Shown in pieces: positions 1 to 5,983 of a DNA stretch of 13,064 bases. Origin of the DNA: BS750m-G4 sp964472195 (GTDB lineage Bacteria; Bacteroidota; Ignavibacteria; Tepidaquicellales; Tepidaquicellaceae). The stretch is from contig CAYYJH010000079.1 in NCBI GenBank assembly GCA_964472195.1, forward strand, positions 1 to 13,064, read 5' to 3'. The notes beneath the pieces are model-generated. The model searched no databases. It had not been told where the DNA came from and saw nothing but the letters and a program-made list of their open reading frames with translations. The translations under genes and the position numbers were made by a program. Each line of letters opens with the position of its first letter. Within the stretch, counting starts at the first letter, position 1.

Positions 1-27
1 TCCTGATGGATGAATACTCTCACGTCT

Positions 28-200
28 CATCAGAGTCTCCCGCTCCGGAGCAAAGTCCCCCTATGGGGAAGGAGCCCCTTTGGGGAAGGGGACTCTGATG
101 TATAAATAATAATTCGCAGAGTCCTCTCTGCGAGAGAGACTCTACTCGAACAAAAAGTATTGTGCTGTTTTGTGCCTTCGTGTCTTCCCCTAAAGGGATC
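28..200. repeat. GC-rich palindromic repeat cluster in the gene-free left end
   Basis: No gene is visible in 1-230. The stretch contains nested inverted repeats. A perfect 10-base inverted repeat (CATCAGAGTC at 28-37, GACTCTGATG at 91-100) encloses the palindrome GCTCCGGAGC (42-51) and two hairpins, CCCC/GGGG at 57-68 and CCCCTTTGGGG at 75-85. A second hairpin pairs CGCAGAG (115-121) with CTCTGCG (126-132), and an alternative pairing joins AGAGTC (118-123) to GACTCT (138-143). The 17-mer at 72-88 recurs in inverted orientation at 184-200 with 14 of 17 matches. It lies just downstream of argS and could act as a REP-like or termination structure, but there is no U-tract. It is much more GC-rich than the flanking genes. 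Its function is unknown. Confidence 0.6.
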
Positions 201-230
201 CCTACGGGAGTGGCATAATAAATTTTGAAC

Positions 231-1877
231 TCACATCCTCTCAGGTGCAAAAATCCCAATTATATCAAAACCATTCTTTAGGACTTGTTTAGCAGCGAGG
301 CAAATCTGTAGGCGGGACTTTGAAGTTTCTTTATCTTCGAGGTTAAGCACCCTGTTATTGTGATAGAATCTATGGAAACTTTCTGCAACAGAGTTTAGAT
401 ATGTGATTAACTTGTGAGGTTCAAAGGTACTAGCCGTAGTTAAAACTTCATCAGGAAATCTCGACAACACTTTAAGTAATTTTATCTCTTCTTCAGTTTT
501 AATGAGTTCCAGTTTGATATTGTCCGCTTCGATATTTTTGAAGTTGGGAAAGTTTTCTTTAGCATTCCTTAATATACCGCAGATTCGGGCATGTGCATAT
601 TGAAGATAGTAGACGGGATTTTTTTCTGTTTTATCTTTTGCAAGTTCGATATCAAAATCAAGTTGTGTGTTAGCACTTCTCATGACGAAGAAAAATTGTG
701 TTGCATCCACTCCGACATCTTCGATAAGGTCATCGAGATAGTAAACATCGTCACTACGTTTGCTCATTTTAACAGACTCTTCACCTTTTTTAAATGTAAC
801 CATTTGGTGAATGATGACTTTAATGTTACTTACATCGTACCCGGCTGATTCAACCCCATACAAAACCTCTTTATAAGTATCACTGTGGTCAGAACCAAAG
901 ATATCGAGAATTAAATCGTAACCTCTTTTGATTTTGTCGATGTGGTATGCCATATCGGGCAGGCGGTAAGTGGGTTCACCGGTTGCTTTTACAATTACTT
1001 TATCCTTTGTAAAACCTTTACCCGAATCCATTTTAAACCATACTGCTCCATCTTTTTCATAAGATATATTTTTCTCCTTGAACAGTTTAAGCAGGTTGTC
1101 TATTTCCATTCTATCGTATAAAGCTGTCTCATTGAAAAAGATATCATGTTGAATGCCAAGCTTTTTTAAAGTATGCTTAATGTTTTCGAAATTATATACT
1201 TCACCTTCGGATTTAAATATGCTTAATTCATCTGTATCTATAAACTTGTCCCCATGTTTATCAAAAATTGTTTTAGCAATATCTTTAATATAATCTCCAG
1301 CATAACCATCTTCGGGAAAAGGATAATCCGGGTTTACGATCTGGTTGTACCTTGCTTTAATTGATGAAGCAAGGTTTGTCATTTGATTTCCTGCATCGTT
1401 GTAATAATACTCTCGTGTTACAACATAACCTACACATTCCAATAAGTTTGCGATAGCTTTACCGAGACAGACATGTCTTCCGTGTCCTGCATGAAGCGGT
1501 CCGGTTGGATTAGCACTTACCCATTCTATGTTTGCTGTTTTATTTTTATTTAAATCTGATTTACCATATTCAGATTTCTTTTGCAGAATTATCTTAAGAC
1601 TGTCTTTATAAAAATTATCAGAAATATAAAAATTTATGAAACCAGCTCCGGCTATTTCGATCTTTTCTATAAGATTTTTATCATAAGCCAAATTTTCTAT
1701 TACTTCTTTTGCAATATCTCGTGGATTCTTTTTAAAATCTTTTGCTAAGGTAAATGCAAGGTTTGTAGAAAGATCACCGAATTTTTCCTCTTTTGGTTTT
1801 TCAATTATCATTTCTTTAGTATCAAAACCAATTTTTATAAGGGCTGCATTTACTATTTTGTTTATGTAATTAATCAT
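231..1877 (-). CDS. argS: Arginyl-tRNA synthetase (class I)
   Basis: A cytoplasmic enzyme that ligates arginine to tRNA-Arg using ATP. The 548-residue product is close to the usual length of about 550-580. Seen directly: an N-terminal additional domain of about 110 residues, the class I signature WVSANPTGPLHAGH with HAGH at residues 129-132, the catalytic-core segment FGSDH at 327-331, and a canonical KMSKR loop at 370-374. The C-terminal DALR anticodon-binding domain includes the helix around YAHARICGILRNA (about 428-440). It ends in PERM and a TGA stop. The start is the ATG at 1875-1877, followed by a typical N-terminus (MINYINKIV). No clear Shine-Dalgarno sequence precedes it. The gene lies 30 bases downstream of the SDR gene on the same strand, so the two may be co-transcribed. 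Identification is secure. Confidence 0.97.
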   Translation of the reverse strand: MINYINKIVNAALIKIGFDTKEMIIEKPKEEKFGDLSTNLAFTLAKDFKKNPRDIAKEVIENLAYDKNLIEKIEIAGAGFINFYISDNFYKDSLKIILQKKSEYGKSDLNKNKTANIEWVSANPTGPLHAGHGRHVCLGKAIANLLECVGYVVTREYYYNDAGNQMTNLASSIKARYNQIVNPDYPFPEDGYAGDYIKDIAKTIFDKHGDKFIDTDELSIFKSEGEVYNFENIKHTLKKLGIQHDIFFNETALYDRMEIDNLLKLFKEKNISYEKDGAVWFKMDSGKGFTKDKVIVKATGEPTYRLPDMAYHIDKIKRGYDLILDIFGSDHSDTYKEVLYGVESAGYDVSNIKVIIHQMVTFKKGEESVKMSKRSDDVYYLDDLIEDVGVDATQFFFVMRSANTQLDFDIELAKDKTEKNPVYYLQYAHARICGILRNAKENFPNFKNIEADNIKLELIKTEEEIKLLKVLSRFPDEVLTTASTFEPHKLITYLNSVAESFHRFYHNNRVLNLEDKETSKSRLQICLAAKQVLKNGFDIIGIFAPERM

Positions 1878-1907
1878 AAGCTTTTCGTGAAAAAAAACGG
1901 TGGGTGT

Positions 1908-2894
1908 TTAGTTTTTAATCCAGTTGTTTTTCCTGTACCAGTCTATGGTTTTTGCAAAACTTTCTTCAAGCGTGTATTTTTCTTTAAATCCCAATTCATC
2001 TTTCGCTTTTTGGTTTGTGCATACCCATCTCTCGCGTGTTATGTCTTTACACTTTTCAACATTAAGTGTGGCAGCGTTTTTCGAAAAGGTTGATAAGAAT
2101 TGAGAGATATATCCAACGCTGAAAACGACGGAGTGGGGGATTTTAATTTTTAGAGCTTTCTTTCCTAACAGTTTAGAAGTAATGTTTCCTATGTCATTCC
2201 AATTGTATGCTTTATCCGATGAAATAAAATATATTTCACCGCTATTGTTGGATTTTTCGGCAGCAAGTATTATTCCGTTAATAAGGTCTTCAACATAAAT
2301 TAAACTCAGATATTTTTCTTTAAAACCAATTACGCTATTTAGACCTTTTGAGAAGGTTTGAAAGTAAACGAGAATTTCCGTGTCTCTTGGACCAAAAACT
2401 GCTGGGGGACGAATGATTACTACTGGAAGTTTATCTCTGTATTTTAAAACTTCTTGTTCAGCTTTATATTTTGCTATACCATAATTAGTAATTGGTTTAG
2501 GGATATAATTTTCGTCAATTGCTTTTTCATTGTGTGTTGGACCACAAACAGCTAGCGATGAAATATGAACAAATTTTTTAAGTCCTGGTCTGACTGTATA
2601 AGTAATTTCGATTAAATTTTTTGTCGCAAGATAGTTTCCTTTTTCGTAACCCTCCTTTTTTTTCGATTTCAATACTCCTGCAACGTGGAATACATAATCC
2701 ATATCTTTGATCGTTTTTTCAAGAACATCGTTTGAGAATAGATCACCATTTACATAATTAACGTTTTTACCTTCCAGCCATCTTGTATTCGAGGTTTTCC
2801 TCTTTAAACAATAAACTTCGAAACCTTCTTCCAGGAGCCTATCAACAAGGTGACTTCCAACAAAACCGGTTGCACCGGTTACAAATGCTTTCAT
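1908..2894 (-). CDS. NAD(P)-dependent epimerase/dehydratase, extended SDR (candidate 3-ketosphinganine reductase)
   Basis: The 328-residue product is an extended short-chain dehydrogenase/reductase. Seen directly: an N-terminal Rossmann motif GATGFVG (residues 7-13), the conserved FHVAG strand (69-73), catalytic serines in ISS (111-113) and the YxxxK motif YGIAK (138-142). It is followed by IIRPPAVFGP, typical of the nucleotide-sugar epimerase, dihydroflavonol reductase and 3-beta-HSD branch. The start is the ATG whose complement lies at 2892-2894; no strong Shine-Dalgarno is visible. The gene is divergent from a serine palmitoyltransferase-like gene. In Caulobacter and Bacteroides the reductase that follows this enzyme in sphingolipid synthesis (CerR type) also belongs to the extended SDR family. 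I therefore suggest, as inference from context only, reduction of 3-ketosphinganine. A sugar epimerase or a dihydroflavonol-4-reductase-like enzyme is the alternative. Confidence 0.9.
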   Translation of the reverse strand: MKAFVTGATGFVGSHLVDRLLEEGFEVYCLKRKTSNTRWLEGKNVNYVNGDLFSNDVLEKTIKDMDYVFHVAGVLKSKKKEGYEKGNYLATKNLIEITYTVRPGLKKFVHISSLAVCGPTHNEKAIDENYIPKPITNYGIAKYKAEQEVLKYRDKLPVVIIRPPAVFGPRDTEILVYFQTFSKGLNSVIGFKEKYLSLIYVEDLINGIILAAEKSNNSGEIYFISSDKAYNWNDIGNITSKLLGKKALKIKIPHSVVFSVGYISQFLSTFSKNAATLNVEKCKDITRERWVCTNQKAKDELGFKEKYTLEESFAKTIDWYRKNNWIKN

Positions 2895-2962
2895 AGAGTA
2901 TTAAGTTATCAAATTTTAACATAGAAGTTATATATAATTATTAGTATTTTCTATTTTAAAAT

Positions 2963-2991
2963 TTTTTCACACTATATTTCGTTTTTATAAT
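2963..2991 (+). promoter_or_regulatory. Weak candidate promoter in the divergent intergenic region
   Basis: The 115-base gap between the divergent SDR and serine palmitoyltransferase-like genes (2895-3009) is very AT-rich and must hold promoters for both directions. On the plus strand there is a perfect TATAAT at 2986-2991, with a poor -35 (TTTTTC at 2963-2968) 17 bases upstream. This would give a leader of only about a dozen bases. Such a -10 match can easily occur by chance in DNA of this composition. I saw no convincing operator palindrome. Confidence 0.3.
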
Positions 2992-3009
2992 TAATCGTAC
3001 ATTAAATAA

Positions 3010-4203
3010 ATGGATTTATTTGATAAATGTTACAGTTTCACAAGAGCAGATGAAGTAAAAGCTGCTGGTTTCTATCCATATTTCAGAGCAATTGAAGCAA
3101 ACGAAGGTCCTGTTGTTGAGATTGAAGGCAGGGAGGTTATCATGGCAGGCTCTAATAATTATCATGGATTAACCACACATCCAAAAGTTAAAGAAGCTGC
3201 TTTAGAAGCCGTAAAGAAATACGGAACTGGCTGTTCGGGTTCGAGATATTTAACTGGAACATTAGATCTTCACATTAAATTAGAAGAGAAGTTAGCAGAT
3301 TTTCTTGGTAAAGAATCCGTTCTGTTATTCTCTACTGGATACCAGACTGCTCAAGGTATAATTCCAACTATAGTTACCAAAGGTGAATATATTATATCCG
3401 ATAAAGACAATCACGCTTGCATAGTAGCAGCAAATATGATGGCGAAGGGTGCTTTTGCCGAGTTTAGAAGATACAAACACAACGATATGGCAGACCTCGA
3501 GAGAATTTTGAAATCAATTCCAACTGAAGCTTCAAAATTAGTTGCTTCTGATGGTGTGTTTTCAACAACTGGAGAAATAGTTGATTTACCTAATCTTGTT
3601 AAAATCTGTAAAAAATATAATGCAAAGATTATGATAGACGATGCCCACTCTACTGGTGTAATTGGGAAAGGTGGTAGAGGGACGCCATCAGAATTTGGTT
3701 TAGATAATGAAGTTGATCTTATTATGGGAACATTTTCAAAAACATTTTCATCTCTTGGTGGCTTCGTCGGTTCCGAGAAAGCTGTAATTAATTTTATAAA
3801 ACATCACTCTCCAGCTTTAATATTTTCAGCCTCTCCAACTCCTTCATCAGTTGCAGCTGCTGAAGCTGCTTTAGATATCTTGCGTGCTGAACCAGAAAGA
3901 ATTCACAAACTGATTAGCAATTCTGACAAAATGAGAGAAGGATTTAGAAATATGGGATTTAAGATTATTGGTGGTAGGACAGCAATAGTTCCTGTTATTT
4001 TAGGAGATGACATATTAGTGTTTAAATTCTGGAGGAAGCTCTTCGATGCAGGTATATTCGTAAATGCTTTTATTTCACCCGGCGTTCCGCCGAGCATGGC
4101 AATGTTAAGAACTTCATTTATGGCAACCCATGAAGATAAGCATTTGAATAAAATACTCGAAGTGTTTGGCGATATTGGAAGAGAAATGAAAATAATAGAT
4201 TAA
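3010..4203 (+). CDS. spt: Serine palmitoyltransferase-like PLP-dependent alpha-oxoamine synthase
   Basis: The 397-residue fold-type I PLP enzyme belongs to the alpha-oxoamine synthase family (SPT, KBL, BioF, HemA), which condenses an amino acid with an acyl-CoA and releases CO2. Seen directly: His135 in the DNH motif (PLP-stacking), DDAHSTG at 210-216 (Asp210 contacts the pyridine nitrogen) and GTFSKT with the PLP-binding Lys244. The N-terminal YPYFRAIE (22-29), the GSRYLTGTLDLH segment and YKHNDMADLE (155-164) closely match remembered Bacteroides serine palmitoyltransferases, so I favour serine plus acyl-CoA giving 3-ketosphinganine, the first step of sphingolipid synthesis. 2-Amino-3-ketobutyrate CoA ligase (kbl) and BioF are the alternatives. 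It heads a plus-strand cluster and is divergent from an SDR that could catalyse the next step. The start has no Shine-Dalgarno. Confidence 0.85.
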   Translation: MDLFDKCYSFTRADEVKAAGFYPYFRAIEANEGPVVEIEGREVIMAGSNNYHGLTTHPKVKEAALEAVKKYGTGCSGSRYLTGTLDLHIKLEEKLADFLGKESVLLFSTGYQTAQGIIPTIVTKGEYIISDKDNHACIVAANMMAKGAFAEFRRYKHNDMADLERILKSIPTEASKLVASDGVFSTTGEIVDLPNLVKICKKYNAKIMIDDAHSTGVIGKGGRGTPSEFGLDNEVDLIMGTFSKTFSSLGGFVGSEKAVINFIKHHSPALIFSASPTPSSVAAAEAALDILRAEPERIHKLISNSDKMREGFRNMGFKIIGGRTAIVPVILGDDILVFKFWRKLFDAGIFVNAFISPGVPPSMAMLRTSFMATHEDKHLNKILEVFGDIGREMKIID

Positions 4204-4225
4204 TTTTTAATTTTAACATCAATAT

Positions 4226-4624
4226 ATGCTAAAATACTTTTGCCTGCTGTTGCTAACACTTATGATCATATCTTGCGGTGATGACACGAAAAATGATACT
4301 GAAACTACAGATAAGGATGAAGGTGACACAATTTCTCTCTCACCCGAAGAACTCTTTAGCTCTACATTACTTGAAGATATTTTGCAATCCGGTGAAGATG
4401 AAGATCTAAAGAACTACCTTGAAGAAGAAATCTATCCCATAGTTTCAAATTCTACAAAAGTAACCTTAGACAGAATTTCAGCCTCTTTATATTTATTAAC
4501 GTATGACGAGAATGGAGTTCAGAAAAATTTTATCTTACAGAAATTCTATAATCCCAGCAATCTGGAAATGTATTTTGAAAAAATCGAAACAGAAACAAAC
4601 GCTGTGGATCAATATTTCAAATAG
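4226..4624 (+). CDS. Small acidic lipoprotein of unknown function
   Basis: The 132-residue product begins with a type II signal peptide: a Lys near the start, a Leu-rich hydrophobic core, and a lipobox IISC with the lipidated Cys at residue 17. After the cysteine comes an Asp/Glu/Thr-rich linker of about 20 residues (GDDTKNDTETTDKDEGD), then an acidic, mostly helical region and a short strand-rich part near the C-terminus (SASLYLLTYDENGVQ). I do not recognise the family. The gene lies 22 bases after the serine palmitoyltransferase-like gene and 12 bases before the kinase gene, so it is probably in the same transcript. The lipidated envelope location follows from the signal. Any link to sphingolipids is only suggested by position. 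Confidence 0.8.
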   Translation: MLKYFCLLLLTLMIISCGDDTKNDTETTDKDEGDTISLSPEELFSSTLLEDILQSGEDEDLKNYLEEEIYPIVSNSTKVTLDRISASLYLLTYDENGVQKNFILQKFYNPSNLEMYFEKIETETNAVDQYFK

Positions 4625-4636
4625 AAAGAAAGAGCA

Positions 4637-5170
4637 ATGAATAAGATAGTTGCTGTTATTGGTATGTGTGGTTCGGGAAAATCTGAAGTTGTAAAATATT
4701 TTGTAGATAAAGGATACCAGAAGATTTATTTCGGAGACGTTGTTTTGAATGAAATTAAATCTAAGGGACTCGATGTAAATGAGGTCTCCGAACGGAAAAT
4801 TCGGGAAGAGCTGAGGGATAGGTATGGGATGGGTGCAATGGCAATGAAAAGTATTGATAAGATCAGGGAGTATTATATGAAAGGAAATGTTGTTATCGAA
4901 AGCCTCTATTCATGGCAGGAATTTAAAATAATAAAGAACGAATTCGGCGACAGGTTTAAACTACTTGCAGTTTACACAACAAAAAATCTAAGATATAATC
5001 GGCTAAAGCAAAGGGAAGTAAGACCATTAACATATGCTGAGGCTGTATCGAGAGACGTAAGCGAAATTGAAAACCTTGACAAGGGCGGTCCCATAGCTTA
5101 TGCAGATTACCTTTTGGTGAACGATTCAACTGTAGATGATTTATATAACCAACTTGAAAAGATCGCATGA
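4637..5170 (+). CDS. P-loop nucleotide kinase, UPF0200/dephospho-CoA kinase-like
   Basis: The 177-residue cytoplasmic P-loop protein has a Walker A motif GMCGSGKS at residues 9-16. It then has a nucleoside-kinase-like arrangement: FGDVV (about 32-36), an RxELRDRYGMGAMA segment typical of archaeal UPF0200 proteins, a VVIESLYS strand (86-93) and an Arg-rich lid (NRLKQREVRP). The DPCK-like fold suggests phosphate transfer to a small nucleotide, but the substrate cannot be read from sequence. A purine-rich AGAAAGAAAGAG lies just upstream of the ATG and may serve as ribosome binding site. The stop codon overlaps the start of the dCMP deaminase gene (ATGA, 5167-5170), which implies translational coupling and a shared nucleotide-metabolism role. 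Dephospho-CoA kinase proper is less likely, because the motifs fit UPF0200 better. Confidence 0.75.
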   Translation: MNKIVAVIGMCGSGKSEVVKYFVDKGYQKIYFGDVVLNEIKSKGLDVNEVSERKIREELRDRYGMGAMAMKSIDKIREYYMKGNVVIESLYSWQEFKIIKNEFGDRFKLLAVYTTKNLRYNRLKQREVRPLTYAEAVSRDVSEIENLDKGGPIAYADYLLVNDSTVDDLYNQLEKIA

Positions 5171-5658
5171 AGAGAAAAGATTACATAACCTGGGATGAAT
5201 ATTTCATGGGTATTGCTTTGCTTTCTGCAAAAAGGAGCAAAGACCCTAATACCCAGGTTGGTGCTTGTATCGTAAATCAATTCAATAAAATTGTAGGGAT
5301 AGGTTATAACGGTTTTCCGATTGGATGTTCTGACGATGAGCTGCCATGGAAAAGAGAAGCAAATGAAATTAATAAAACAAAATATCCATATGTTGTTCAT
5401 GCAGAAGCGAATGCGATTTTAAATTCAACTAAAGACCTTCACGGTGCACGAATGTATGTGGGTTTGTTTCCATGTAACGAGTGTGCGAAGTTGATTATTC
5501 AATCGGGTATTAGCGAGATAATATTTTTATCGGATAAGTATAAGAATACTGATAGTCATAAGGCTTCTAAACGAATGTTCAAAATGTCGGGGGTTAAAAG
5601 CAGGCAATTGAAAGTTAAGATTAATAAAATCGGACTTGATTTTGATAGAGTTGATTAA
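5167..5658 (+). CDS. Deoxycytidylate (dCMP) deaminase, ComEB-like
   Basis: The 163-residue zinc-dependent deaminase would convert dCMP to dUMP, feeding dTMP synthesis. Seen directly: the zinc and catalytic motif HAEANA (His78, Glu80) and the PCNEC motif (Cys103, Cys106) in the usual order and spacing, plus the N-terminal RSKDPNTQVGACIV segment (23-36) shared by ComEB/DCD1-type dCMP deaminases. The length is normal for the family. The start ATG overlaps the kinase stop by 4 bases, which supports this start. Cytosine, riboflavin and tRNA-adenosine deaminases are less likely given the RSKDPNTQVGA signature. The adjacent P-loop kinase recalls proteins such as AvcD, in which a P-loop domain is fused to a dCMP deaminase domain. 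Confidence 0.93.
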   Translation: MKRKDYITWDEYFMGIALLSAKRSKDPNTQVGACIVNQFNKIVGIGYNGFPIGCSDDELPWKREANEINKTKYPYVVHAEANAILNSTKDLHGARMYVGLFPCNECAKLIIQSGISEIIFLSDKYKNTDSHKASKRMFKMSGVKSRQLKVKINKIGLDFDRVD

Positions 5659-5682
5659 TTAATTTTGTAAAAGTTCTTTATA

Positions 5683-5862
5683 TAATATTTTTGGTATCCA
5701 GTTTTTTAAAAATGGATTAAAGGGAATCCGGTTAAATACCGGAACTGTCCACGCAACTGTAAAAGAGAAGAACGATTCACTCTGATGTCACTTTCAGCTA
5801 AAGGCAGATGGGAAGGCGTATCGCGAAAAGCTCTTAAGTCAGGAGACCTGCCAGAAATATTA
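5683..5862 (+). ncRNA. Cobalamin (AdoCbl) riboswitch aptamer
   Basis: The 325-base gap after the dCMP deaminase gene contains a clear cobalamin aptamer. Conserved blocks visible in order: AAAGGGAA (about 5719-5726), a TCCGGT/ACCGGA stem (5727-5732 with 5738-5743), ACTGTCCACGCAACTGTAA (5744-5762), the B12-box segment TGGGAAGGCG (about 5809-5818), and AAGTCAGGAGACCTGCC (5836-5852). A long P1 closes the aptamer, pairing 5683-5694 with 5851-5862 (12 pairs, one of them G-U). P2 pairs ATCCA (5696-5700) with TGGAT (5713-5717). It lies upstream of a BtuB-type receptor gene, a classic target. Binding of B12 should reduce expression of the downstream genes. Confidence 0.95.
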
Positions 5863-5901
5863 ATTCACAATCTTCGTGGGAAAGACAAATGAATTATTAA
5901 G

Positions 5902-5967
5902 AAACTCCTCATTTCTTTTTAATCATGTTTCGTTTTACGAAGGTTGAAAGAGATGAGGAGTTTTTTT
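5902..5967 (+). terminator. Riboswitch-controlled intrinsic terminator upstream of btuB
   Basis: AAACTCCTCATTTCTTT (5902 onward) pairs with AAAGAGATGAGGAGTTT (5947-5963), with one G-U pair, and the stem runs into a T-tract at 5961-5967. The loop contains a nested small hairpin, TTCGT (5929-5933) with ACGAA (5937-5941). The structure lies about 40 bases after the aptamer and ends 17 bases before the btuB start. It is therefore a convincing expression platform for transcription attenuation. CAATCTTCGT (5868-5877) can pair over 10 bases with ACGAAGGTTG (5937-5946), in the loop of this stem, and may form a competing structure. Confidence 0.85.
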
Positions 5968-5983
5968 ATTTATTAAATCAAAT

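Noticed and set aside
20..259. Minus-strand open frame across the palindromic cluster
   Set aside because: It overlaps the end of argS, runs through inverted repeats, and its translation shows low-complexity content with no recognisable domain.
1887..2093. Plus-strand open frame opposite the SDR gene
   Set aside because: It mirrors the coding sequence of a well-supported SDR gene and has no independent protein signature.
5664..5693. Bacteroidetes-type promoter match (TTTG at 5664-5667, TATTTTTG at 5686-5693)
   Set aside because: The -7 match lies inside the 5' arm of riboswitch stem P1 (5683-5694), which must be transcribed, so the start site should be further upstream.
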